Counted from the stretch's first letter, positions 26,041-35,032 are shown. The stretch is 40,646 nucleotides of DNA from Symbiodinium natans (GCA_905221605.1 CAJNDS010000338.1:120958-161603); one strand, 5' to 3'. The notes: generated from the letters alone by a model not told the origin. Made by a program: numbers and translations.

Positions 26041-26418
26041 AAAACCATTAAATCTACTGGACGTCTTAATTTTAACATAGAATGACATTGAAAGACGTCT
26101 CATAAAGTAAAATAGGATGAAAGATAATGAATCCTGCATTTTTATTTGGGGTACAGCTTTTAGCATAGCATATTGGCATAAGAAATACCATTCAGGTACG
26201 ATATGTAAGGGAGTAAGTAATCCACATGCTTCTACTGCATTCACTGGATGTGAGAAAGAAGAGAAGCCGAAATGAATTTGAAGAAGATATAGATCGAGAA
26301 TTAATATCTTTCCATAGACATCTTTACTAATAATGAAAGGGGAAAATGCCATTTTATTATTAGTGGAATTTCTTAAAGGAATATTAGAAGATAGAAAATG
26401 TAGATTAAAAATATGAAA
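26041..26418 (-). pseudogene. cob: Nuclear copy of mitochondrial cytochrome b (NUMT)
   Basis: Read on the minus strand, the AT-rich segment encodes the middle-to-late part of cytochrome b of respiratory complex III: LHFLSSNIPL, TNNKMAFSPFIISKDVYG, YLLQIHFGFSSFSHP, then LLTPLHIVPEWYFLCQYAML. PEWYFL belongs to the conserved quinol-site region of this family. The CQYAMLKAVP form fits dinoflagellate cob. The continuation expected after AVP (NKNAGFIIF) is present in the +1 frame, so there is one extra base in the G4 run at 26148-26151. A few residues later the similarity ends and a stop follows. Both ends abut the 15-bp satellite. A 324-codon minus-strand frame joins it artificially to satellite sequence. 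Confidence 0.88.
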
Positions 26419-26649
26419 AATGGCGGGGACAACCCTGACCATCCTGGCGGGCAACCCTGGCGGGGGCAACCCTGACGGGGCAACCTGACAGGGCAACCCT
26501 GGCGGGGGCAACCCTGGCGGGGGCAACCCTGGCAGAGGCAACCCTGGTGGAGGCAAACCTCGGAGACAACCCTGGTGGGGGCAACCCTGGCGGGGGCAAC
26601 CCAGGTATAAACATATGTTTATTTCTAAAGGTCTGGGCCCTGGCGGGGG

Positions 26650-26757
26650 CCACTAATGGAGAACTTTGGCAGGGCCCTTCATAGACAAGGACGACGAAGC
26701 ACACAGGTGCAAAATTCCTGAATAGGCGGCGAGGCCAATTTCTGGGGGACAACCTGA
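26650..26757 (+). repeat. Satellite cassette, copy 2
   Basis: GAGAACTTTGGCAGGGCCC, AAGGACGACGAAGCACACAG, ATTCCTGAATAGGCGGCGAG, GCCAATTTCTGGGG. Shares more with copy 3 than with copy 1. Confidence 0.8.
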
Positions 26758-27290
26758 GGGGGCAACCCTGCTGGTGGGGGCAACGCTGTCATCTGGGAGC
26801 AACTGGCGGGGGCAACCCTGGCGGGGGCAACCCTGGCGGGGGCAACTCTGGCGGGGGCAACCCTGGCGGGGGTCACCCTGACGGGGGCAACCCTGGCGGG
26901 GGCAACCCTGGCGGGGGCAACCCTGGCAAGGGCAACCCTGGCGGGGGCAACCCTGGCGGGGGCAACTCTGGCGGGGGCAACCCTGGCGGGGGCAACCCTA
27001 GTAGGGGCAACCCTGGCGGGGCACCCCTGGCGGGGGCAACCCTGGCGGGGGCAACCCTGGCGGGGGCAACCCTGGCGGGGGCAACCCTGGCGGGGGCAAC
27101 CCTGGTGGCAACCCTCAAAAACAACCCTGGCGCGGGCAATTCTGGTGGGGGCAACCCTGGCAACCCTGCAAACCCTGGCGGGGGCAACCCTGGCAGGGGC
27201 AAACTTGGTGGGGGCAACCCTGGCGGGGGCAACCCTGGTAGGGGCAACCTTAACGGGGCAACTGGCGGGGGCAACCCTGGCGGGGGCAAC

Positions 27291-27357
27291 CCTGGACGAA
27301 GCACACAGGTGCACAATTCCTGAATAGGCGGCGAGGCCAATTTCTGGGGCAACCGGA
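27291..27357 (+). repeat. Satellite cassette, copy 3
   Basis: GGACGAAGCACACAGGTGC, ATTCCTGAATAGGCGGCGAG, GCCAATTTCTGGGG; lacks the 5' part of the cassette. Confidence 0.8.
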
Positions 27358-27844
27358 GGGGGCAACATTGCTGGTGGGGGCAACGCTGGCTGGGGGCAAC
27401 CCTGGGAAGGGCTGGCGGGGGCAACCCTGGCGGGGGCAACCCTGGCGGGGGCAACCCTGGTGGGGGCACCCTGGCGTGGCGGGGGCAACCCTGGCGGGGG
27501 CAACTCTCAGCAGGCAACCCTGGCGGGGCAACCCTGGCGGGGGCAACTGGGGGCAACTGGTGGGGGCAACCCTGGCGGGGGGGGGGCAACCCTGGTGGGG
27601 GCAACCCAACCTGGCGGGGGCAACCCTGGCGGGCTGGGCAAGCCTGGCAGGGGCAACCCTGGCGGGGCAACCTGGCTGGCAAGGCAACCCTGTGGGGGAA
27701 CCCTGGCGGGGGCAACCTGGCGGGGGCGCAACAGCTTCTTAGGCCCGACCTCCCCCGCCGGGGTCGCGCGTCGGGGGTTTAGGGTTAATCCATTATTACA
27801 TTGTGCCCTATGGCTAGCAGGGATGCATCAGGTGTGGCAAGCTC

Positions 27845-27870
27845 GATCTGCTTGGCAAAGCAAGCAGATC
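27845..27870. repeat. Small perfect hairpin
   Basis: GATCTGCTTG and CAAGCAGATC with a 6-nt loop. Unique sequence around it; possibly the remains of an element. A second GC-rich hairpin lies at 27899-27922. Confidence 0.7.
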
Positions 27871-27923
27871 TCGAAGCGGTAGCGTTCAGTTGTACCGGCC
27901 GCCGCCTGGCGCGGGCGGCCTAT

Positions 27924-27975
27924 GGTTTAGGGTTTAGGGTTTAGGGTTTAGGGTTTAGGGTTTAGGGTTTAGGGT
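27924..27975 (+). repeat. TTTAGGG array
   Basis: Seven units. Confidence 0.9.
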
Positions 27976-28026
27976 TGAAGATCCCTAAGCCTTTTCGCCC
28001 TAAAGCCCTACAGCCTTCCTTGAACG

Positions 28027-28644
28027 ATGGCAGAGACACTTCTCATCTACACTCAGGTGGCTGTGCGGTCACACATAGAGGCCTTGGTGATGCAAGAGAG
28101 GTGGCCACTTCAAGCGGAGTCCGGTCCTTCTGAACCCCGTGGATGCAGGAGAGACCGAGAAGCCGGCACTGGTCTTGGCTAGTTTCGTGGAAAGACGGCC
28201 ACAGCTCTCAGACCTTGTGGCCGGGACATCCGATGAGGAGAGAGCGAAGAAACAGAGCGAGAGAGACAAGAAAGAAGAAGGAGAAGAAGAAGAAGGGCAA
28301 CCCTCCCAAGCCACAAGTGCAAGTGACTGTCTTTGTTTCTCAGGGCACAGCTCACAAGGGATCACTGGAACGCTTGCATCAGTCAGTTTCGCTTGTTCTT
28401 GAGCAAGAATGTTCACAGCGTGCTAGACAGCAACCCTCCCGCGCCTACAGGAACACATCCAGGACGCGCAAGTGATGGTTCTACGAAGACTCGCTACTGC
28501 GTACCTCAGATGCTCAAGAGGATGGCAAAAGTGGCAACTTCACCCAGCGCTGCGTCCTTTGACATTTTGGGCCAATCCGTCCGACGGGTTAAGAAGCCCC
28601 ATGCCAGCTTGTCTGATAGCTGCTTCAAGCACGAATTCTCTTAA
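28027..28644 (+). CDS. Unique region with possible coding sequence
   Basis: About 620 nt without telomeric repeats, the longest such stretch in the right half. An ATG at 28027 opens MAETLLIYTQVAVRSHIEAL and runs 52 codons. Other overlapping plus frames: a Lys/Glu-rich one (28139-28402, SDEERAKKQSERDKKEEG) and 28143-28475 (with KKKEKKKKGNPPKPQVQVTV). The minus strand is also open (28416-28069). The low-complexity GAAGAAGGA tract at 28270-28300 opens several frames by chance. No product recognised and the true frame is undecided. Confidence 0.3.
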
Positions 28645-29297
28645 ACCCTAAGCCTAATGCCCTATAGCCCAAGAATCCCTAATCCCATACCAACTCCGTT
28701 TTGCCGAGTGCTGGTCAGACATCAAACCCTAAACCCTAAATCCTAAAGTTGGGGTTCAAGAGAACCCAGGGTCTTGCCTAAGACGCAAAAGCCCTGCACA
28801 AGCCCTGTATCCTAAGGCCCTAAACCCCCCTAACTGCTTTTATCATCAGCCCCGAAGTCCCCAAAGTAGGTTCTTAGCAGACTAATGATTGGGGTCATAA
28901 GAAACAATGAAGCTCCAAGTAGTAAAGCCCAGCTTGCGGTTGGTAGTTTCCGACTGCAGTTGAGGGTTTGCAGGGTTTTTGGGGGCCTGGAAAGGGTAGG
29001 GTTGAGGGGTTCAGTTGCGGAGTGAAGAGAAGTAGGGTTGGGGGGTTGTTGAGGGTTGAGTAGTTCGGGGCTTTAAGGTTTGGTGTTTCGGGTTCGAGCT
29101 TCGGTTTCAGGGGTTCTTGTCGCGTTTGGTTGACCCCACGTTTGGAACGCCTCAGCCCTAAAAACATGAACTTCAGCCCCTGAACCTTGAGATTTTTTGA
29201 GACCTGCGCCCTGAAACACTGAACCCAAACCCCAAACCCCAAACCCTCAACTTCAAGCCCAAGACTCTGCACCATAAGCCAGCAACATTGTAGTATC
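28645..29297. other. Unique sequence with element remnants
   Basis: At 28865-28922, AGTAGGTTCTTAGCAGAC and AATGAAGCTCCAAGTAG recall the CTTGGAGG family. G-rich then C-rich degenerate heptamers follow. The 158-codon minus frame (29371-28895) is made of degenerate repeat (LGLEVEGLGFG-type) and element sequence, and I do not call it. Confidence 0.4.
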
Positions 29298-29444
29298 GGG
29301 TTCTTCAGAGAGGGGAGTTCAAGGGGGGCGTGCAACCCAAGGTTCCCGAAGACTCCCCACTGCTCCCTCACGCTCCCTTAGCTTCCCTTAGGTTCCCTAG
29401 GTACCTACTCCCCATGAGCCCCCCTCCCTTAAGCTCCCTACCAC
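29298..29444. mobile_element. Palindromic element, GGGTTCTTAAGGGAGG family, copy 2
   Basis: GGGTTCTTCAGAGAGGGG at left, AACCCAAGGTTCCCGAAGAC in the middle, CCCCCTCCCTTAAGCTCCC at right. Shares the CCCAAGGTTCCC core with 20324-20455. Confidence 0.65.
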
Positions 29445-29470
29445 TGTAGGTTTAGGGTTTCAATCGGTTT

Positions 29471-29552
29471 TCGGGAACCTCTCAAGGAGGTCCAAGAGAA
29501 CTGGAAAGTGGCGGTGGCCGCGGGAAGCTCGGGGCAAACGCTTCAAGGTGTG
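29471..29552 (+). CDS. Candidate exon, unassigned
   Basis: The frame reads REPLKEVQENWKVAVAAGSS, then GQTLQ before GTGTGG. AAGSSGQT loosely resembles helicase motif I (AxxGSGKT) but lacks the Lys, and its position downstream of motif Ia argues against it belonging to the same gene. Confidence 0.35.
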
Positions 29553-29627
29553 GGTCTGTAAGGTTGAGGGGTTCGGGCTTAGGGCTCCAAACCCTAAACC
29601 CTAAACCCCAAGCCCGAAATCCTAGAC

Positions 29628-29830
29628 CAAAAACCCCAAACCCCAAACCCCAAACCCCAAACCCCAAACCCCAAACCCCAAACCCCAAACCCCAAACCCC
29701 AAACCCCAAACCCCAAACCCCAAACCCCAAACCCTAAACCCTAAACCCTAAACCCCAACCCCCAAACCCTAAACCCTAAACCGAAACCCTAAACCCCAAC
29801 CCGTAAACCCTAAGCCCTAAATCCTTCACT
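29628..29830 (-). repeat. CCCCAAA variant array
   Basis: About 15 identical CCCCAAA units, then CCCTAAA. The G-strand frame GFGVWGLG stays open because this variant lacks the stop present in TTTAGGG. Confidence 0.9.
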
Positions 29831-30254
29831 CAACCCTAAACCGGATCCAGGCTGGGAGAGGCAGTTTCGGGATGGGGGGGTGATCAGGGTTCAGGGGTTA
29901 CAGGGGCCAACCCTCCTCAGTCCCAAGTTCCTAGGGTTAAGGGTTTAGGGTTTAGGTTGGGGTTGGGTTTAGGGGTTTAGGGTTTGGGGTTTCGGGTTTA
30001 GAGGGTTTAGAACAAGCTCTCGTTTTTGAGGCCCCCCAAACATCCCTAAGCTGGGTAGCTTGCTAATTTTTGGGTTTAAGGGTAGAAGGGTTTGGGGTTT
30101 AGGGTTTAGGGTTTGCGGTCTAGGGATCATATGTCAAGGAATGCTTTGGGAGTTTCAGAGGGTTTTGACGGACCAACGTAGCTCAAAATACCCAAGCCTC
30201 CAAAAGCCCAAGAAACCCACAACACCCCTGAGCCCACTAAGCCCAAACCCGACT

Positions 30255-30340
30255 TGGAGGTTAATTGTTTTCTTATGACCCCAATCACAAGCCTACGTAT
30301 CACCTGCTTAGAGGACTCTTGGGGTGATAAGTACTCCGAA
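30255..30340. mobile_element. Remnant of the CTTGGAGG family
   Basis: Holds TTGGAGGTTAATTG, TTATGACCCCAATCACAAG and CACCTGCTTAGAGGACT; the last two phrases recur in 35822-35965. Ends are eroded. Confidence 0.45.
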
Positions 30341-30444
30341 TCCCTAAACCCAAAACCCTAAACCCGAAACCCTAAACCCTAAACCCTAAACCCGAAACCC
30401 TAAACCCTAAACCCTAAACTCTAAGCCCAAAGAGAACTTGCGGC

Positions 30445-30525
30445 CCAGGTGGGCGCACCGCCAGGCGCGGGCAAGAAGGGCAAGCGGACGAAGGAGGATT
30501 GGCCCGGGATCCCAGCTTCTTTGGG
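30445..30525 (+). CDS. Candidate exon, unassigned
   Basis: After GCCCAG: VGAPPGAGKKGKRTKEDWPG, then IPASLG. Basic linker-like. It lies between helicase motifs Ia and Ib by position; assignment unproven. Confidence 0.35.
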
Positions 30526-30559
30526 GGCAGGCTTTGGGGCTTTAGGGTTTACAGGGTTT

Positions 30560-31320
30560 AGGGGTTAGGGTTTGGGTTTAGGGTCAGTGTTTTGTAGGAT
30601 GCTCATGATGAGACCCCCTGCTTGTACTAGTTCAAACTTACAAGTAGGTGTTGTCCCTAACGCATCCTGGATGTTTAAGGTTTGGGGCTGGTCGGGTGCA
30701 TGAAGTTTTATGGTTGGGATGAGCATGGGGTTTTGGAGCGGGGGCCTATATAAATGCTTCGGGTCTTTTTTTTGGTTGTAGGGGTTGGCTAGGGCTTGTC
30801 TAAGCCCGAGATCCTAAAGCCTTGAAGTTTCCAGGCTGGCGTGAAGCAAGCGCGTGTCAGGCGATCGAAGCCGACAGAATAAGTGAGGCTGGCTTTCGAC
30901 ATACAAATCGGGGTTTCTGAAAATAGTGTTTTTTTTTTTTTTTGCGGGGGGGGGGGGGGGGGGGGGGGGGGTCTTAAAAGAAGGATGATCGTATATCGGG
31001 GGAACCCCTATTTCGGGAAATGCCCAAATGGGCTTGAGGCTGGTGAAAAAACCGGACATGAGGTGAGAAATTTCAACCTAACAGCAAGCTGACTACGGGC
31101 GGCATATGATGTTTCGCGGGGATTCTGCAGGCTATTTCGGGGCTACCCTACGTAATCCTAACCCAACCGCCAAGGCTACTCGATTGCAACTTGTCTCCCA
31201 GAAGCTCATGCACCCCCTCAACAGCAACATCCCAAAAGCCAAAAGCACTCCAAACGGCTCCCAACGTCCGGCTACCCCAAAATGGCGCCACCGAGGCCTT
31301 AAACCCCTAACCCGCCCCAA
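30560..31320. other. Mostly unique sequence
   Basis: Contains the poly(T)-poly(G) tract at 30929-30971 and open frames on both strands (31106-31327 plus, 31320-31132 minus) with no recognised product. No heptamer array here. Confidence 0.4.
30929..30971 (+). repeat. Poly(T)-poly(G) junction
   Basis: Fifteen T, GC, then about 26 G. Confidence 0.9.
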
Positions 31321-31477
31321 GCCCTAAGCCCCCAACCCCTCAATCCCCTAAACCCTAAACCCTAGCTGTCACCCTAGACCCTAAACACTAAACCCTGAAC
31401 CCTAAACCCTGACCCCTAAGCCCTAGGCCCTAAGTCCTAACCCCTATAAGTCCGAAGCCCCAAACCGCATATGGGTG

Positions 31478-31559
31478 GTTGTCAAAATTATGTTCCCTTT
31501 TGGGGTACCCTGAGTATTTGGTGCCGTATTACCCAAAAAGGGACCATCATCTTGACACC
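31478..31559. mobile_element. GGTACC-core palindromic element, most complete copy
   Basis: Left end GGTTGTCAAAATTATG then TTCCCTTTTGGGGTACC; right end TACCCAAAAAGGGACCATC then ATCTTGACACC. The ends pair over about 30 nt with several mismatches. Confidence 0.65.
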
Positions 31560-31693
31560 CTAAACCCTTAACCCTTAACCCTAAACCCTAAACCCTAAAC
31601 CCTAAACCCTAAACCCTAAACCCTAAACCCTAAACCCTAAACCCTAAACCCTAAACCCCAAACCCTAAACCCTAAACCCTACACCCTAAACCC
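31558..31693 (-). repeat. CCCTAAA array
   Basis: About 16 units ending directly at the next coding island. Confidence 0.88.
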
Positions 31694-31773
31694 TCGTCGA
31701 GGCCGTTTCCCAAGGGCGACGACGCGCCGCCCCTCCGGCGGGTCTTGGCGCTTCGCGCGCCCTACAGGGAAGG
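31694..31773 (+). CDS. Candidate exon, unassigned
   Basis: The frame SRPFPKGDDAPPLRRVLALR, then APYREG, is open; TTTAGGG-type units follow downstream, CCCTAAA upstream. It could encode the segment between helicase motifs Ia and Ib. Confidence 0.35.
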
Positions 31774-32091
31774 GGTTTTACACGGGGTTCAGGGTGGTTT
31801 GGGTGGTTTAGGGTTTGGGGTTTAGGGTTTAGGGTTTAGGGTGTAGGGTTTAGGGTTTAAGGGTTCAGGGTGGTCTAGGGTTTAGGGCTTGGGGGTTTGG
31901 GGGTTTGTTGGGGCTCAGGGTTTGGGATTGAGTGTTTCAGGGGTTTGGGTGGGATTTTGACTCAGTTCTTAGGCTCGCATGTTCCCCCAACACCCTGTAT
32001 TGCATGGCTCAACAACTCCTAATGCCTAAGCCCTAACCCTAAAACCTAAACCACCGAAATCCTGAGCCCTAAGTCACTTTTGACCGGCAGC

Positions 32092-32147
32092 AGGTCTTTG
32101 GCAACGTGCAGTGGGACTTTCGTCGCAGGGGTCATAGTTGGCAACCC
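32092..32147 (+). CDS. Weak candidate exon
   Basis: After CAGCAG: VFGNVQWDFRRRGHSWQPS, followed directly by a GGTACC-family piece (32148-32220). Confidence 0.3.
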
Positions 32148-32284
32148 AGTGGTACCCTTTACTTTTTTTTTTTGCTCCGGGTTCCCTTATCAAGTAACCC
32201 GCCAAAAAAAGGGTGTCCTTAGACCAAGAAGATGCTTGCCAAGACCTGAACAAGACCCTACTTCGTCAAATACCCCACATGCAA

Positions 32285-32650
32285 CCCTAAACCCTAGAAA
32301 GCCCTAAAAACTCTAAGCGCCCTAAAAACCCTAAAAGCCCTAAACACCCTCAAAACAAACCCAAAACCCTAAAAAAGCTAAGAACCCTGCAAACCCCCAA
32401 AATCCTGTTTACCCTAAAGCCCCAAAACGCCCCGAAAACCCTGAAACCCTAAAGCGCCCAAAACCCCTAAGAACCCCAACAACCCTAAAAACCTAAAAAA
32501 CCTAAAAAACCCTGAAACCCCAAAACGCCCTAAAACCCTATTAACCCTGAACCTAAGCGCCCTGAAAAACCCAAAAAGCCCTAAACACAAGAACCTAAAC
32601 CCCAAAATCCCTACAACCTTCCCCTGAGAACCCCCAAGAACCTAAACCCT
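32285..32650 (-). repeat. Degenerate C-rich telomeric sequence
   Basis: CCCTAAAA, CCCTGAAA, CCTAAAAA and similar variants. The minus frame (GFFRFFRFLGLLG) is a repeat product. Confidence 0.8.
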
Positions 32651-32795
32651 AGGTGAAACCTGAAGGTTTTGCTGGGAACCTTGTGTTGCAGTTTTGGGGT
32701 TCAGGGCGAGGGTTTAGGGTTTAGGGTTTAGGGTTTAGGGTTGCGGGTTGCGGGTTTAGGGTTCAGGGTTCAGGGTTCAGGGGTGACCGTGGCAG

Positions 32796-32855
32796 GAACA
32801 TCTTGGTCTCCACACTGGAGTTCATGGGCTACTTCTTTCACAAGCCCGCGTCCAA
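32796..32855 (+). CDS. DEAD-box helicase exon, motif Ib
   Basis: After GGCAG: NILVSTLEFMGYFFHKPASK. ILVST corresponds to motif Ib (ILVaTPgrL) of DEAD-box helicases, an RNA-contacting loop. The exon ends two nt into a Lys codon before GCATGC, a GC donor. This joins in frame to the motif II exon, as in the globin gene. Confidence 0.65.
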
Positions 32856-32879
32856 GCATGCGCATTTTTAAAGCCAAAG

Positions 32880-33135
32880 GCCTTTTAGGGTTTAGGGGTT
32901 TAGGGGTTTAGGGGTTTAGGGTTTTAGGGTTTTAGGGTTTTAGGGTTTTAGGGTTTTTGGGGTTTTAGGGTAGGGTTTTAGGGTTTTAGGGTGTTAGGGT
33001 TTTAGGGTTTTAGGGTTTTAGGATTTTAGGGTTCTAGGGTTCTAGGGTTTTAGGGTTTAGGGGTTTAAGGGTTTAGGGGTTAGGCGTTAGGGTTTCAGGG
33101 TGTTAGGTGTTAGGGTGTCAGGGTTTAGGGTAATC
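32880..33135 (+). repeat. TTTTAGGG octamer array
   Basis: Octamers with an extra T predominate, with GTTAGG and GTCAGG variants at the 3' side. Confidence 0.88.
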
Positions 33136-33144
33136 GTAGGCGCA

Positions 33145-33208
33145 AGTTCCAAGTTGTTCAAGCCAGGCACCTCCCTGTGCCTCAACTAGATGATCTTGGA
33201 CAAGGGAA
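33145..33208 (+). CDS. Weak candidate exon
   Basis: FQVVQARHLPVPQLDDLGQG is open, but it lies between the Ib and II exons, which join perfectly without it. So it is probably intronic. Confidence 0.15.
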
Positions 33209-33350
33209 GGTGTTGGGTGTTGGGTTTCGGGTTTTGGGTTTTGATTTTTTTTGTATCTCAGTTCCATGTGTAAGGGGGGACGCACGTCCAAAGGGATATG
33301 TCCTGGTTTAAGTAGCGCTATTCCTACAACGGGGCCACATGACTCATAAC

Positions 33351-33462
33351 TTGAGATGTTCCCCCTTATAACAGCCCTTAGTGGGGGTTATGTTGGGGGG
33401 GGGGGGGGGGGGGGGTACTTTAGTCCCTATTAAGGACTGTTAGTATAAGGGGGAACATCCCA
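33351..33462. mobile_element. TTGGGATGTTCCC family, copy 5, with target duplication
   Basis: Ends TTGAGATGTTCCCCCTTATA and TATAAGGGGGAACATCCCA. ACTCATAAC stands on both sides (33342-33350 and 33463-33471), a probable 9-bp target-site duplication. The centre has about 21 G in a row. Confidence 0.75.
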
Positions 33463-33734
33463 ACTCATAACGTTGGCTCCTTTATATACGGGAATCCTAC
33501 TATTGGGGGGGTCTATATTAGGGGCCCCTTTTTTTCGTAAACCCCATTCAGGGTGGCGCTGAGTGTTCATGGTCAAGCCGGGTGTTTAGGGTTTAGGGTT
33601 TAGGGTTTAGGGCTTGAGGGCTTGAGGGGTTACCCTAAACCCTGAACTCCAAGATGTTCAGGGTTAAAGCTGGGTGTTTAGGGCTGAGGGATTACCCTGA
33701 ATCCTGAATTCTCAGGTCATCTTGCAGCTAGTGT

Positions 33735-33822
33735 CCCTAAACCACAAACCACGAACCCTAAACCCTAAACCCTAAACCCGAAACCCGAAACCCTAAACCC
33801 TAAACCCTAAACCCTAAACCCT
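33735..33822 (-). repeat. CCCTAAA array
   Basis: About 11 units with CCCGAAA variants, upstream of the motif II exon. Confidence 0.88.
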
Positions 33823-33865
33823 CATTCCCCCCACCCGAAACCCTAAGCCATGGATGGCCTCTTAG

Positions 33866-33935
33866 GAAGCACGTCTCGCTATGGGCGAACATCAAGTACG
33901 TCGTCTATGACGAGGTGGGGGCTCTCTACTTGGAA
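33866..33935 (+). CDS. DEAD-box helicase exon, motif II
   Basis: After CTTAG, with one nt completing the Lys codon of the previous exon: KHVSLWANIKYVVYDEVGAL, then YLE before GTAAGG. YVVYDE fits motif II (VLDEAD), where Asp-Glu binds Mg-ATP and drives hydrolysis. Here the motif is DEVG, so Asp and Glu are kept and the last two positions are changed. Confidence 0.65.
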
Positions 33936-33950
33936 GTAAGGCATTGCGGG

Positions 33951-34015
33951 GTTTAGGGTTTAGGGTTTAGGGTTTGGGGTTTAGGGTTTAGGGTTTAGGG
34001 TTCAGGGTTTGGGGT
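33951..34015 (+). repeat. TTTAGGG array
   Basis: Eight or so units just after the motif II exon, complementary to the array at 33735-33822. Confidence 0.88.
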
Positions 34016-34049
34016 TTACAGCTTAGGGTATAGGGCCTAGGATCCCAAC

Positions 34050-34108
34050 TTAGCGCTCTGGAAGATTGGGTGACCCGGGTGACTGCGCGAGGTCTGCGGT
34101 TGGGTTAG
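34050..34108 (+). CDS. Candidate exon, unassigned
   Basis: After TTAG: ALEDWVTRVTARGLRLG. Placed between helicase motifs II and III; may be part of that gene. Confidence 0.35.
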
Positions 34109-34464
34109 AAGTGTCTTGCCCTAAACCCTACACCCTGAACCCCGAAGAAAAAACTGCCACCCTAAACCCTAAACCCTAAACCCTACACCCTAAACCCTAA
34201 ACCGCAAAGCAGGGGACCTCATGGAGTGCGTTTCGGGGTCTTAGAGAACATTGGGAGACCCTAAAAACTCCAGCCCTAACACGCCAAACCCTGAGGCTTG
34301 TTCAGGGTTCAGGGTTCAGGGTTTAAAGCTTGGGTTTAGGGTGTAGGGTTTAGGGTTCAGGGTTTAGGGTTTAGGGTTGAGGGACCCTCGATCGGGAAGC
34401 CCTGAACCCTCTACTCAAGCCCATACTGCTCCACACTCCGCAGGCCCTACACTCCGAAAACCCT

Positions 34465-34710
34465 AGACCCTAAACCCTAAACCCTAAACCCTAAACCCTA
34501 AACCCTAAACCCTAAACCCTAAACCCTAAACCCTGAACCCTGAACCCTGAACCCTGAACCCTGAACCCTGAACCCTGAACCCTGAACCCTGAACCCTGAA
34601 CCCTGAACCCTGAACCCTATCCCTAAACCCTCTATAAACCCTAAACCCTGAACCCTAAACCCTAAACCCTAACCCCTCAACCCTACACCCTAAACCCTAG
34701 TAGTAGAGGA
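34465..34710 (-). repeat. CCCTAAA then CCCTGAA array
   Basis: Ten or so CCCTAAA units followed by about 12 uniform CCCTGAA units at 34532-34617, then mixed units. Confidence 0.92.
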
Positions 34711-34714
34711 GGCA

Positions 34715-34805
34715 ACCTTTTTCCTTTTTGGGGTAGTATATATACTCCCCTTATAATCCAAAGGTTATCCTTGAATTCCTCCCAGGTTACTAACTAAGAA
34801 ACCCT
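34715..34805. mobile_element. GGTACC-family relative
   Basis: AT-rich, TTTTTCCTTTTTGGGGTAG to AGGTTACTAACTAAG. Diverged. Confidence 0.4.
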
Positions 34806-34949
34806 TAACCCCCAAAGTTGGGATATCTACCTCCCTCCCGAAGCCTTAAACCGCAAGTCCCAAACCCTGAACCCTCAACACGAAACCCTAAATACTGAAC
34901 CCTAAACCCTAACCCTAAATTTAAACCCCAAACCCTAAACCCTGAGAGC

Positions 34950-35032
34950 CTGTGGAGGTCGACAACCTGGTCTCCGGCACCAAAGCGTGTGGAGCCTCAG
35001 CGGTTCCTCAGTCTCAGGTCCTTCGGAAGGGT
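34950..35032 (+). CDS. Candidate exon, unassigned
   Basis: VEVDNLVSGTKACGASAVPQ, then SQVLRK before GGTCC. GC-rich codon use; between helicase motifs II and III by position. Confidence 0.4.

Larger units (their letters stand above)
25490..27735 (+). repeat. 15-bp GC-rich satellite (GGCGGGGGCAACCCT)
   Basis: Dozens of copies of GGCGGGGGCAACCCT in blocks at about 25490-25545, 25625-25670, 25862-26032, 26422-26605, 26745-27290 and 27350-27735. Because 15 is a multiple of 3, all frames stay open: GATLA and GGNPG repeats on plus, RVAPA, GLPPP and GCPRQ on minus. Frames of 140 to 324 codons here are repeat products. The plus-strand GATLA frame resembles A(D/N)LxG pentapeptide repeats (see findings). 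The array is interrupted by the NUMT and by three copies of a cassette. Confidence 0.9.

Noticed and set aside
25582-26556. A 324-codon minus-strand frame
   Set aside because: Only residues about 48-170 are AT-rich, mostly cob-derived, sequence; both ends are satellite. It is a chance fusion, not one protein.
26679-27715. Minus-strand frames of 274 and 280 codons rich in Pro, Val, Ala and Arg
   Set aside because: They are translations of the 15-bp satellite; all six frames are open because the period is a multiple of three.
29471-29552. Helicase motif I in AAGSSGQT
   Set aside because: The essential Lys is absent and it lies downstream of motif Ia, so it does not fit the order of the helicase pieces.
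29482-29730. 82-codon frame with GFGVWGLG repeats
   Set aside because: Product of the TTTGGGG variant array, which lacks the stop of the canonical heptamer.
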